Below, piece after piece: positions 17,422-27,493 of a stretch of DNA of 64,000 nt (positions within the stretch are counted from its first letter, which is position 1; every line of letters begins with the position of its first letter). The notes under the pieces were generated by a model, which was given only the letters and a program-made list of their open reading frames with translations, did not search any database and was not told where the DNA came from. This DNA comes from Aquabacterium sp029268225. Its GTDB lineage: Bacteria; Pseudomonadota; Gammaproteobacteria; Burkholderiales; Burkholderiaceae_C. The position numbers were made by a program, and so were the translations under genes. The stretch is from NCBI RefSeq assembly GCF_037482285.1, contig NZ_JBBEYB010000002.1, positions 186,001 to 250,000 of the forward strand, read 5' to 3'.

Positions 17422-18957
17422 ATGAGCGCCCCTGCCGAGCCCCGGCCCTCCCGCCCCATTCGCTTCGTTCACCGAGGCGAGGTGAAGGAGGTCAGCGGCG
17501 TGCCCGCCACCACCACGGTGTTGCAGTGGCTGCGTGAAGCAGCGCACTGCACCGGCACCAAAGAGGGTTGCGCCGAGGGGGACTGTGGCGCCTGCACCGT
17601 GGTGCTGGGCGAGCGCGACACCACCGGCGCCTGGCAGCAGCGCACGGTGAACGCCTGCATCCAGTTCCTGCCCACGCTGGACGGACAGGCCTTGCTGACG
17701 GTGGAAGACCTGCAACCCCGCGCGGATGCCCCGATGCACCCGTGTCAGAAAGCCCTGGTGGACTGCCACGGCTCGCAGTGCGGCTTTTGCACACCGGGCT
17801 TCGTGATGTCGCTGTGGAACCTGTACGAGCACCATGAGCAGGCGCCGCCACGTGCGGACCTGGCGGATGCGTTGACGGGCAATCTGTGCCGCTGCACGGG
17901 CTACCGGCCAATTCTGGATGCCGGGGAGCAGATGTTCGATGCGCCGCGCGTCGACTTCGACCCCTCGGCCTACCTGCATGCCCTGAGCACCCTGGCCGAT
18001 CAACCCGATCTGGTCTACGAAGGTCCGGACCCCGCCGCCCCCGGCCAGACCACCCGTTTCTTTGCCCCCACCACGCTGGCCGAGTTGGCGCGGCTGCGGG
18101 CGGCCCTGCCCCAGGCCCGTGTGCTGGCCGGTGGCACCGACGTGGCCTTGTGGGTGAACAAGCAGTTCAAGGCGCTGGGCGACATCCTGTATGTCGGCCG
18201 CGTGCGCGAGCTGCAGCAGGTCACCCCCTGGGGGGCCGATCCTGCACAGCCTGAAGGATTGGAGATCGGCGCCGGTGTGTCGCTGGAGGCAGCCTGGTCC
18301 ACCTTGAGCCGCCATGTGCCCGCCTTGCGCGAGATCTGGCTGCGCTTTGCCTCGCCGCCGGTGCGCCACGCCGGCACGCTGGGCGGCAATGTGGCCAACA
18401 GCTCGCCCATTGGCGATGGCGCCCCCATCTTGCTGGCCCTGGATGCCTCGCTGGTGCTGCGCCAGGGCGAGCAGACCCGCGAGCTGCCCTTGAGCGCGTT
18501 CTACCTGGGCTACATGCAGAACGCGCTGCAGCCCGGTGAGTTCGTGCAGGCGTTGCGCGTGCCGCTGCCTCAGGCTTCGCAGGGTGAAGTGCTGCGCGCC
18601 TACAAGGTGTCCAAGCGGCGTGACAGCGACATCTCGGCCCTGTGCGCGGGGCTGATGATCCGCCTGGAAGATGGCCGCATTGCCGAAGCGCGACTGGGCT
18701 GGGGCGGCATGGCGGCGACGGCGCGTCGGGCGACGCTCACCGAAGCAGCCTTGGTGGGACAACCCTGGACCGAGGCCACGCTGCAGGCCGCCCAAGTCGC
18801 TTTGGCGCAGGATTTTCAGCCGCTGACCGATCTGCGCGCCACCCGCGACTACCGCCACACCGTGGCCGCGAATTTGTTGAAGCGTTTCTGGATGGAGACC
18901 CGTCCGGACGCGCCCCTGCCATCGACCCAGACCCAGATCTGGCCGGCACCTGTGTGA
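17422..18957 (+). CDS. xdhA: Xanthine dehydrogenase, small subunit (2Fe-2S and FAD)
   Basis: This subunit (511 residues) carries electrons from the molybdenum site to NAD+. Two iron-sulfur clusters are visible: the plant-type one (EGCAEGDCGACT) and the second (CGFCTPGF with LCRCTGYRP). A FAD-binding domain follows (about 190-360, VLAGGTDVAL and TLGGNVANSSPIGDG), then the CO-dehydrogenase flavoprotein C-terminal domain. ATG 17422 lies eight bases after AAGGAG. The subunits are split as in other proteobacteria, with xdhB 15 bases downstream. The 154-base divergent gap to guaD holds a TGTACA palindrome at 17401-17406 just before the ribosome site. Confidence 0.96.
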   Translation: MSAPAEPRPSRPIRFVHRGEVKEVSGVPATTTVLQWLREAAHCTGTKEGCAEGDCGACTVVLGERDTTGAWQQRTVNACIQFLPTLDGQALLTVEDLQPRADAPMHPCQKALVDCHGSQCGFCTPGFVMSLWNLYEHHEQAPPRADLADALTGNLCRCTGYRPILDAGEQMFDAPRVDFDPSAYLHALSTLADQPDLVYEGPDPAAPGQTTRFFAPTTLAELARLRAALPQARVLAGGTDVALWVNKQFKALGDILYVGRVRELQQVTPWGADPAQPEGLEIGAGVSLEAAWSTLSRHVPALREIWLRFASPPVRHAGTLGGNVANSSPIGDGAPILLALDASLVLRQGEQTRELPLSAFYLGYMQNALQPGEFVQALRVPLPQASQGEVLRAYKVSKRRDSDISALCAGLMIRLEDGRIAEARLGWGGMAATARRATLTEAALVGQPWTEATLQAAQVALAQDFQPLTDLRATRDYRHTVAANLLKRFWMETRPDAPLPSTQTQIWPAPV

Positions 18958-18972
18958 CAAGGAGGGCTTTTG

Positions 18973-21318
18973 ATGACACCGAACTCTGTGAGCCCCGACC
19001 GGGTGGCGGGCCAGCCCCTGCCCCACGAATCGGCCCACCTGCATGTGGCCGGGCGCGCGCCCTACATTGACGACCTACCCGAGTTGGCCGGTACGCTGCA
19101 TGCCGCGCTGGGCTTGTCGCCCGTGGCACATGGCCGCCTGACACACATCGACGTGGCCGGCCTGAAAGCCCTGCCTGGCGTGGTGGCCGTGCTGACCGCC
19201 GCCAACATCCCTGGCCTCAATGATTGCGGCGCTCTGGTCCACGATGACCCCATCCTGGCCCAAGGTGAAGTGCACTATCTGGGGCAGCCGGTGCTGGTGG
19301 TGCTGTCCAGCCAGCGCGAGCTGGCCCGCCGGGCCGCTGCACGCACGAAGGACTTTGTTCAGATCGAACCCCTGCCCGCCCTGCTGACACCGGAAGAGGC
19401 CCATGCGGCCGGCCAGTATGTGGTGCCGCCCATGCGCCTGCGCCGTGGGGATGTGGACGCCGCCTTCGCGCAAGCGCCCGAGCGGCTACAAGGCCGCTTC
19501 CACCTGGGCGGACAAGAGCATTTCTACCTTGAAGGCCAGATCGCCTACGCCATCCCGCGCGAAGATCGCGGCCTGCTGGTGCACAGCTCCACCCAGCATC
19601 CCAGTGAGATGCAGCACGCGATTGCGCACGCGCTGAACCTGCACGCCCACCACGTGCAGGTGGAATCGCGCCGCATGGGCGGTGGCTTTGGCGGCAAGGA
19701 GTCGCAATCGGCCGTGTTCGCCTGCGTGGCTGCCCTGGCCGCGCACACGCTGCAACGCCCGGTCAAGCTGCGCCCCGACCGCGATGACGACATCCTGATC
19801 ACTGGGCGACGTCACTGTTTCGTCCACGACTTCGACGTGGCCCACGACGAGCACGGCCGCATCCTCGGCACCCGCATCGAGATGGTGTCGCGAGCGGGAT
19901 TCTCGGCCGACCTGTCGGCGCCGGTGATGACGCGCGCGCTGTGCCACTTCGACAATGCCTACTGGCTGCCCGCGGTCGATGCCCAGGGCTTTTGTGCCCG
20001 CACCAACACCCAGAGCAACACGGCCTTCCGGGGCTTTGGCGGCCCCCAAGGCGCGATGGCCATTGAGCTGATCATGGATTCACTGGCCCGCAAGGTGGGG
20101 CGCGACCCGCTGGAGGTGCGCCTGGCCAATCTGTACGGCGTGGGTGAGCGCGACACCACGCCTTATGGGCAGAAAGTGGTCGACAACGTGCTGCCCACCC
20201 TGATCCGCGACCTGGTGGCCAGCAGCGATTACCACGCCCGCCGCGAAGCCGTGGCGGCCTTCAACGCCAGCAGTCCCGTCCTGAAAAAGGGCCTGGCTCT
20301 GACCCCGCTGAAGTTCGGCATCTCCTTCAATGTGGTGCACCTGAACCAGGCCGGCGCGCTGGTGCATGTGTACAGCGACGGCAGCGTGCTGGTGAACCAT
20401 GGTGGCACCGAGATGGGCCAGGGCCTCAACACCAAGGTGGTGCAGATGGTGGCCCACACCCTGGGCGTGAGCGCCCACCGCGTACGCGTGACCGCCACCG
20501 ACACCAGCAAGGTGGCCAACACCTCGGCCACGGCCGCCTCCACCGGCTCGGACCTGAACGGCAAGGCCGCCGCCAACGCGGCCCAGCAGATCGTGGACCG
20601 ACTGGCCCAGCGCACGGCCACCCGCCTGGGCGTGTCCGTCAGCGAGGTGCGTTTTGCCGATGACCAGGTCTCGGCAGGTGAGCACACGCTGAGCTTCGAG
20701 GATGTGGTCAACGACGCCTATCTGAACCGCATCCAGCTCTGGTCAGACGGGTTTTACGCCACCCCCGGCCTGAGCTGGGACCGCCAGACCATGCAGGGCC
20801 ACCCCTTCTACTACTTCGCCTACGGCGCGGCCGTGAGCGAGGTGCTGCTGGACACGCTCACCGGCGAATCACGCGTGCTGCGCGCCGATGTGCTGCACGA
20901 CGTGGGGCAGTCGATCAACCCGGCTCTGGACATCGGCCAGATCGAAGGTGCCTTCGTGCAGGGCATGGGCTGGCTCACCAGCGAAGAGCTGTGGTGGCAC
21001 CCCGATACGGGCAAGCTGATGACGCACGCCCCGTCCACCTACAAGATCCCGACGGCCAATGACTGCCCGGTGGACTTCCGCGTGAAGCTCTTCCAGAACC
21101 GCAATGTGCAGGACACCATCTATCGCTCGAAGGCGGTCGGTGAGCCGCCACTGTTGCTGCCGTTTTCGGTGTTCTTTGCGCTGCGCGATGCCATCTCCAG
21201 TGTGGGCGGCCACCGGGTCGATCCGCCGCTGCGGGCGCCGGCCACGCCCGAGGCCATTCTGGATGCCATCCAGGCTGTGCAACGCCAGGCGCAAGCGTTG
21301 GACCCGCTCAGCGCATGA
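18973..21318 (+). CDS. xdhB: Xanthine dehydrogenase, molybdopterin subunit
   Basis: The catalytic subunit (781 residues) oxidises hypoxanthine and xanthine to urate at a molybdenum cofactor. Landmarks are RRMGGGFGGKESQS, AFRGFGGPQGAMAIE (substrate Arg loop), GTEMGQGLNTKV and, near the C-terminus, KAVGEPPLLL with the catalytic Glu. ATG 18973 follows AAGGAGGG. It overlaps xdhC by four bases. The protein shows no truncation or missing motif. Confidence 0.96.
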   Translation: MTPNSVSPDRVAGQPLPHESAHLHVAGRAPYIDDLPELAGTLHAALGLSPVAHGRLTHIDVAGLKALPGVVAVLTAANIPGLNDCGALVHDDPILAQGEVHYLGQPVLVVLSSQRELARRAAARTKDFVQIEPLPALLTPEEAHAAGQYVVPPMRLRRGDVDAAFAQAPERLQGRFHLGGQEHFYLEGQIAYAIPREDRGLLVHSSTQHPSEMQHAIAHALNLHAHHVQVESRRMGGGFGGKESQSAVFACVAALAAHTLQRPVKLRPDRDDDILITGRRHCFVHDFDVAHDEHGRILGTRIEMVSRAGFSADLSAPVMTRALCHFDNAYWLPAVDAQGFCARTNTQSNTAFRGFGGPQGAMAIELIMDSLARKVGRDPLEVRLANLYGVGERDTTPYGQKVVDNVLPTLIRDLVASSDYHARREAVAAFNASSPVLKKGLALTPLKFGISFNVVHLNQAGALVHVYSDGSVLVNHGGTEMGQGLNTKVVQMVAHTLGVSAHRVRVTATDTSKVANTSATAASTGSDLNGKAAANAAQQIVDRLAQRTATRLGVSVSEVRFADDQVSAGEHTLSFEDVVNDAYLNRIQLWSDGFYATPGLSWDRQTMQGHPFYYFAYGAAVSEVLLDTLTGESRVLRADVLHDVGQSINPALDIGQIEGAFVQGMGWLTSEELWWHPDTGKLMTHAPSTYKIPTANDCPVDFRVKLFQNRNVQDTIYRSKAVGEPPLLLPFSVFFALRDAISSVGGHRVDPPLRAPATPEAILDAIQAVQRQAQALDPLSA

Positions 21319-22193
21319 GCCTCACCGCATCCAGCGCCCCCGACCGCCTGACGCCACGCAGCCTGCACGCCAGCGCCACGCGTTGGTTGCGAGACGGGCG
21401 CGCCGCCTGCCTCGTCAGCGTGGACGCCATCCGGGGCTCGACACCACGCGATCAGGACGCCCGCATGCTGGTCGCGCCCGACGAGGTGCGCGGCACCGTG
21501 GGTGGCGGGCATCTGGAATGGCGGGCCGTTGATCTGGCGCGTCAGGCGCTGCGCGAAGGCCTGCCGGCAGCAAGCTGGACCCACACCTTCCCCCTGGGCC
21601 CCACCCTGGGCCAATGCTGCGGTGGGGTCGTCACCCTGCGCTTTGAAGCCCTGAGCACGGCCAGTCTGGCCGCCTGGCAGGTGCCGCCGCCCCGCTTTCA
21701 TGTCGAACTGCATGGCGCCGGCCATGTGGGCCAGGCCATCGTCAAGCTGCTGAGTGACCTGGATTGCAGCGTGCGCTGGATTGACGAGCGTGCCGACGAT
21801 CTGCCGCAGTGGGATGCCCAAGCTGGGCTGCCGGCGCCCGAAATGCTGGCTGCCCTGCCCGACCACATCCAGTGGCTGCCCACCGAGGCGGCCGAACGCG
21901 AGGTGCTTGACGCCCCGCCGAAAGCCTGTCACCTGGTGCTGACGCATCGGCACGATCTGGACCTGAGGATCATCGACGCCGTGCTGCGCCGCGGCGACTT
22001 CCGTTTTGCGGGCCTGATCGGCTCACAGACCAAGCGGGCGCGCTTTCTGCACCGACTGGCAGAACAAGGCATTCCTGCTGAGGCCCTGGCCCGTCTGACC
22101 TGCCCCATCGGCCTGCCCGACATCCCAGGCAAGGAGCCGGCCGTGATCGCCATCGCGGTGGTGGCGCAGTTGCTGGCCGCCCACGCTGCCTGA
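21315..22193 (+). CDS. xdhC: XdhC molybdenum-cofactor insertion chaperone
   Basis: XdhC (292 residues) binds molybdenum cofactor, promotes its sulfuration and hands it to XdhB. Conserved stretches are RGSTPRDQDARMLV, GTVGGGHLEWRAVD, LGQCCGGVV and, in the C-terminal Rossmann part, HGAGHVGQAIVKLL and GLIGSQTKRARF. The start codon overlaps the xdhB stop (ATGA), so xdhABC is one translationally coupled operon. Confidence 0.95.
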   Translation: MSLTASSAPDRLTPRSLHASATRWLRDGRAACLVSVDAIRGSTPRDQDARMLVAPDEVRGTVGGGHLEWRAVDLARQALREGLPAASWTHTFPLGPTLGQCCGGVVTLRFEALSTASLAAWQVPPPRFHVELHGAGHVGQAIVKLLSDLDCSVRWIDERADDLPQWDAQAGLPAPEMLAALPDHIQWLPTEAAEREVLDAPPKACHLVLTHRHDLDLRIIDAVLRRGDFRFAGLIGSQTKRARFLHRLAEQGIPAEALARLTCPIGLPDIPGKEPAVIAIAVVAQLLAAHAA

Positions 22194-22229
22194 TCCTTGC
22201 AACCGCCCATCGGCGGTGCCATACGCCGC

Positions 22230-24971
22230 TCAGACTTCGGTTGCAGTTGGGTGCTCGTCTTCGACGTCTGCCAGATTGGTCTGGTTGCGGCCACTGTGTT
22301 TGGCCCGATACAGGGCCGCATCAGCACGGCTGATGAGCGTTTGCGCCTGCTCTCCCAACACGGGGTGCGCCACCGCCACGCCCAAGCTCACGGTGACCAC
22401 GTGGTGGGCGCTGTCCACATGAGGGATGCCCAGCGCTTGGATGGCCAGGCGCACCCGTTCGGCCAGTTGCACTGCACCGGCCACATCGTCCTCCGCGACC
22501 AGGATGACGAACTCTTCACCCCCATAGCGTGCCGGCTGGTCACCCGCACGGCGGCACTGCTCGGTCAGCACCCGCGCTATGCTTCGCAAACAGTCATCGC
22601 CGGCCAAGTGGCCATAGCGATCGTTGAAGAGCTTGAAATGGTCCACGTCCAGCATGATCAGGGCCAAGGCCTGCTCCGCCCGCATCGCACGCGACCATTC
22701 CAGGCTCAGCAACTCGTCAAAACGGCGGCGGTTGGCCACCCCGGTGAGGCCATCGGTGTGCGACAGCTTGGACAAAACCCGATTGGCCTCCTCCAGCTCG
22801 GTGGTGCGTTCGGCCACCTGCCGCGTCAGTTCCTCGGTGTGATCGCGCAACTGAGCGGCCATCTGGCCCAAGGCGTGCGACAGCGTGCTCACCTCGGCAA
22901 TGGCGCTGCCGGTCTGGTGCGGGCGAGCCCAGTCCCCCTGCCCCAGGCGCGCAGCCCACTGGCTGAGAGTGACCAGAGGACGCGCCAGGCGCTCACTGAG
23001 CACCCAGGCTGCCACCACACACGCTGCCAGCAGCAGCAAGGCCACCAGCACCGCATTCCCCAGCAAGCCCTCACTGGGCGCGGCAAAGCGACTTTGTGGC
23101 AGCACCACACCGATGGTCAGACTGGGCCCGTCGGGCAACTGATAAGTCCACCAGTCAATCAGGTGTCGTTCTCCGTCGACATCATGGAACGTCCGTCCCC
23201 TGGCATGCCCCTGCTCAGCGAGCACCTCACCCGCCACACGGATCAAGGGGTTGTCGCTGGCCCGCACCGCGATGCGCTGCATGGACTTGCCCGACAAGCG
23301 GTAAACCGGATCGTCGGTGGAGGCGGCCAACAGCAGCCCATTGCTTTCGGCCAGGAACGCCACACCACCAATGTCTTTGGTGATGCCGGACAGCAGCAGG
23401 TTCAACTGTGACAAGGCCACATCGGCGGTGACCACACCGACGAATCGGTGCTGGCGATCCACCACGGGGGCGGACATGCCAACGCCGACGGCGTTGTAGT
23501 TGCCGGCCTCGTCCTCGATCGCATAGCGATAGGCGGGATACCAGGACGGCCGATTGGCCTCGACCGCCGCCTTGAACCACGGGCGCGTACGGGTGTCAAA
23601 GTGCTGTCTCCCACGCGAGAGCAACTCCCCACGCACGTACACCTCATCGGCACGATAGATGTGCATGACGCGCGCGGCATCGATGCGTGCCTCCAGCACA
23701 CGCAAAGCCTTGTCTCGGCCCACGGGGGGGCGACTGGCAGACAGGTACTCGCCCTCTGCGGTCCCGATCGACAGGAAAGTCAGCAGAGGATGTTGGCGGA
23801 TCTGCAGCAGAAAGTTGCGGCTGACCGCTTCGGTGTTTCGGGGGTCAATGGCACCAGAGCGAAACTGCTCTGCGTTGAACGCCAGCACGCGGCGCGGCAC
23901 CTCGAAGAACTGAACCACCTTGTCGTACACGCGAGCGCCCACCTCGCTGGCAAGGTCCTCCTGAAAGCGCTCGGCCGCCGTGGAGGCAGCCCGGTAGGCA
24001 AACCAACCCTGAAGGACCACGGTGGGCAGCGCCATCAAAAGCAGCACCCCGATGATGATGGGCTGCAATCCGATGCCGCGCCCACGGCTTTCCATGACAG
24101 CCGCCCCCTTGCGCTGAGGCAAGGACCGCGCCACCACCAAGACCAACACGGCCAACCCGATCGATAGACCCAGACCCGCCATGCGCACCGGCCAAGGCTG
24201 CCACGCCCGTGCCAAGGCCTCTGGCTTCAGGTTTGCCGCCACATGCCAGCGCCCTTGAGGCAAAGAGATCTCGGCCTTCAAACGCCCCGACCGAAACAAG
24301 CGGGCATCACCTTGAAAGGCCTCTCGAAAAGCACGCCCGCCGTCGTCTGCGGCAAATGCGTAAACAAAGGGCACGCGCGCAGGATCAAGCCCCACATCAA
24401 GCAGCAAACCTTCCAGCTGAACCACGGCCGACACCACACCCACCATGGGCCCCGGGCGACCGTTGCGGGGTGGCTCGAACATGGGCACACGGCCGATCAT
24501 CCCCAAACCGCCTTGCGCCAACATCACCGGACCGGTGAGTACACCCTGCCGGGCATCGATGGCGGCCTGAATGCCTGCCAACTGATCGGGATGCTGACGA
24601 TAGTCCAGGCCCAGCACCACCTCGTTGCCGCGCACCGGGTAGACGTGGGTGACCACCAGACCGCGCGTCAGGGCCAGGTTCTTGAGCCGGCGCTGTCGGG
24701 TCAAGGTTTCGGCCGCCAGACGCTGCCATTGCGCCTCGTCCAACTGCCCCGCGCCGGACTGGGCCGACACCCGCGCCGCGAAATCCTTGTTGACCTGCAA
24801 GACGTCGGCCAATTCCAGCGCCAGCCGATGGCTGGCTGCATCGAGTTGGGCTTGAGCCTGACGGTACAGTGCCTGCTCGGCGCGTTGGTGACCGTAACGG
24901 TCAACTCCGAAGGTGATCACCAAGCCCAGCAGGCAGACCAGCAGCGCTTGAGCAAAGGGGTGGCGCGCCAT
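22230..24971 (-). CDS. Membrane diguanylate cyclase with CHASE and dCache sensors
   Basis: A 913-residue protein with two separate periplasmic sensors. After a first helix (8-25) comes a CHASE-like domain (about 30-240), then two hydrophobic segments (about 270-325), a large dCache-like domain (about 335-610, with WYPAYRYAIEDEAGNYNAVGVGMSAPV), another helix (LLGNAVLVALLLLAACVVAAWVL), HAMP and a GGDEF domain. The output motif is intact (RYGGEEFVILVAED), with RAGD in the I-site position. It thus makes cyclic di-GMP in response to two extracellular cues, with feedback inhibition. ATG 24971. It ends 36 bases from the xdhC stop and is convergent with it. Confidence 0.88.
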   Translation of the reverse strand: MARHPFAQALLVCLLGLVITFGVDRYGHQRAEQALYRQAQAQLDAASHRLALELADVLQVNKDFAARVSAQSGAGQLDEAQWQRLAAETLTRQRRLKNLALTRGLVVTHVYPVRGNEVVLGLDYRQHPDQLAGIQAAIDARQGVLTGPVMLAQGGLGMIGRVPMFEPPRNGRPGPMVGVVSAVVQLEGLLLDVGLDPARVPFVYAFAADDGGRAFREAFQGDARLFRSGRLKAEISLPQGRWHVAANLKPEALARAWQPWPVRMAGLGLSIGLAVLVLVVARSLPQRKGAAVMESRGRGIGLQPIIIGVLLLMALPTVVLQGWFAYRAASTAAERFQEDLASEVGARVYDKVVQFFEVPRRVLAFNAEQFRSGAIDPRNTEAVSRNFLLQIRQHPLLTFLSIGTAEGEYLSASRPPVGRDKALRVLEARIDAARVMHIYRADEVYVRGELLSRGRQHFDTRTRPWFKAAVEANRPSWYPAYRYAIEDEAGNYNAVGVGMSAPVVDRQHRFVGVVTADVALSQLNLLLSGITKDIGGVAFLAESNGLLLAASTDDPVYRLSGKSMQRIAVRASDNPLIRVAGEVLAEQGHARGRTFHDVDGERHLIDWWTYQLPDGPSLTIGVVLPQSRFAAPSEGLLGNAVLVALLLLAACVVAAWVLSERLARPLVTLSQWAARLGQGDWARPHQTGSAIAEVSTLSHALGQMAAQLRDHTEELTRQVAERTTELEEANRVLSKLSHTDGLTGVANRRRFDELLSLEWSRAMRAEQALALIMLDVDHFKLFNDRYGHLAGDDCLRSIARVLTEQCRRAGDQPARYGGEEFVILVAEDDVAGAVQLAERVRLAIQALGIPHVDSAHHVVTVSLGVAVAHPVLGEQAQTLISRADAALYRAKHSGRNQTNLADVEDEHPTATEV

Positions 24972-25116
24972 GAGCAGGAAAGATGATGAAGAATGCGCCC
25001 CCGGTTGGGCGGAATGAGCCGCCCGTCAGTGTATGCAAGATCGGCCATGGCACCCTGCCATCTTTGTCACGATTTGATCCATTTACCGTGCGCCCTTGCG
25101 CGCATCCTCCGCGTCC

Positions 25117-25998
25117 ATGTCTCACCTTCTGATCGTCACCGCCCTGTGGGCTTTCTCCTTCAGCCTGATTGGGCAATATCTGGCCGGTCAGGTGGACAGT
25201 GACTTTGCGGTGTTGGTTCGCGTGGGCATTGCGGCCTTGCTCTTTGCCCCCTTCACACTCTGGCGCAGCCTGCCGCGTGCCCTGCTCGGGGGCTTCTGGT
25301 TGGCGGGGGCCCTGCAGTTCGGCATCACCTATCTGTGCCTGTACCGCAGTTTTGAAGTATTGACCGTGCAGGAGGTTCTGCTGTTCACGGTGCTCACGCC
25401 CATCTATGTCACGCTGATCGACGACGCCCTGGTCCGTCGCTTCAATCCTTGGGCCCTGCTGGCGGCGGCTGTGGCCGTTGGCGGCGGCATCATCATCCGT
25501 TTTCAACCCCTCACGGGCGACTATCTGTGGGGCTTCGTGATGCTGCAGGTGGCCAACCTGACTTTTGCCGCGGGCCAGGTGCTGTGCCGACATCTGTTGG
25601 CTCGCCATCCCACGGTCTACCCATTGCACCGCTTCTTCGGACATTTCTTCCTGGGCGCACTGGCGCTGGCCCTGCCCGCCTGGTTGATCTGGGGCGATCC
25701 CGACAAACTCCCCCACACCGCCATGCAATGGGGAGTGTTGGCCTGGATGGGTGTCTTTGCCACCGCGCTGGGCATGTACTGGTGGGTGCGAGGCAGCACG
25801 CGAGTGGACGCAGGCACTCTGGCGGTCATGAACGAATTGCATGTCCCTGCCGGACTGCTGGTCAATGTGCTGATCTGGCAACGTGACACCGACCTGCCAC
25901 GCCTGGCGGCAGGTGGCGCGGTGATCCTGACCTCCCTGTGGCTCAACCGACTGGGACGCCACCGACGCCAGCATGGACAAGCTCACGTCACGGCCTGA
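25117..25998 (+). CDS. EamA-family (DMT) transporter
   Basis: This 293-residue protein has ten predicted membrane helices arranged as two EamA repeats, the layout of drug/metabolite exporters. Examples are the first helix (LLIVTALWAFSFSLIGQYLAG) and the conserved VLTPIYVTLIDD and FATALGMYWWVRGSTRVDAGTLAVMNELHVP regions. Relatives export amino acids or related metabolites, but the substrate cannot be inferred. ATG 25117 is used; an in-frame TTG at 25096 has no support. Divergent from the CHASE-dCache cyclase. Confidence 0.88.
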   Translation: MSHLLIVTALWAFSFSLIGQYLAGQVDSDFAVLVRVGIAALLFAPFTLWRSLPRALLGGFWLAGALQFGITYLCLYRSFEVLTVQEVLLFTVLTPIYVTLIDDALVRRFNPWALLAAAVAVGGGIIIRFQPLTGDYLWGFVMLQVANLTFAAGQVLCRHLLARHPTVYPLHRFFGHFFLGALALALPAWLIWGDPDKLPHTAMQWGVLAWMGVFATALGMYWWVRGSTRVDAGTLAVMNELHVPAGLLVNVLIWQRDTDLPRLAAGGAVILTSLWLNRLGRHRRQHGQAHVTA

Positions 25999-26074
25999 GC
26001 ACCGTTACACTGCCCTTTTTTTGAGCAATCCAGGTGGTTTCCCAGGGGCAGTGCCAGTCATACAACTGTTCCTC

Positions 26075-26104
26075 ACAAGGTTGTCCACAGCTTCGGGGGA
26101 CAAC
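26075..26104. repeat. DnaA-box-like element with inverted repeat (copy 1)
   Basis: ACAAGGTTGTCCACAG at 26075-26090 recurs exactly, in reverse orientation, at 31224-31239. TTGTCCACA resembles a DnaA box (TTATCCACA). GTTGTCC (26080-26086) and GGACAAC (26098-26104) also form an inverted repeat. It lies in the 183-base gap before the HD-GYP gene. Confidence 0.5.
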
Positions 26105-26181
26105 TTGCCCCTCATCCCCGACGCACGGGCTTGGATTTTCGGATGCTTGTATAAACGCGCCCGTTCTTCCGAAAAGTCACC

Positions 26182-27321
<1,140 letters not shown>

Positions 27322-27361
27322 CATTTGCAGCCGTCCTGCCGTGGATGGCGCTGCGCCCTCA

Positions 27362-27390
27362 TGTACCAATCTTCACAACAATCTGGTACA
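27362..27390. promoter_or_regulatory. Inverted repeat TGTACCA-N15-TGGTACA
   Basis: Perfect seven-base arms at 27362-27368 and 27384-27390 with a 15-base AT-richer spacer, in the gap between the HD-GYP gene and the membrane GGDEF gene. The half-sites are about two helical turns apart, as for a dimeric regulator binding one DNA face. No terminator-like T-run follows. Function inferred from position and symmetry only. Confidence 0.35.
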
Positions 27391-27493
27391 AACGAAGTTT
27401 GGCCGCCGCGATGACTGTCATGCCTCCTTTGTCTGACATGGCCTGTGGGTCAGCGGCCTTTCCCGACGCCCTCCCGCATTACCGGCCCCTCAC

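Noticed and set aside
17254..19044. 596-codon minus-strand open frame over xdhA
   Set aside because: Antisense shadow of xdhA, whose iron-sulfur and FAD motifs are unmistakable.
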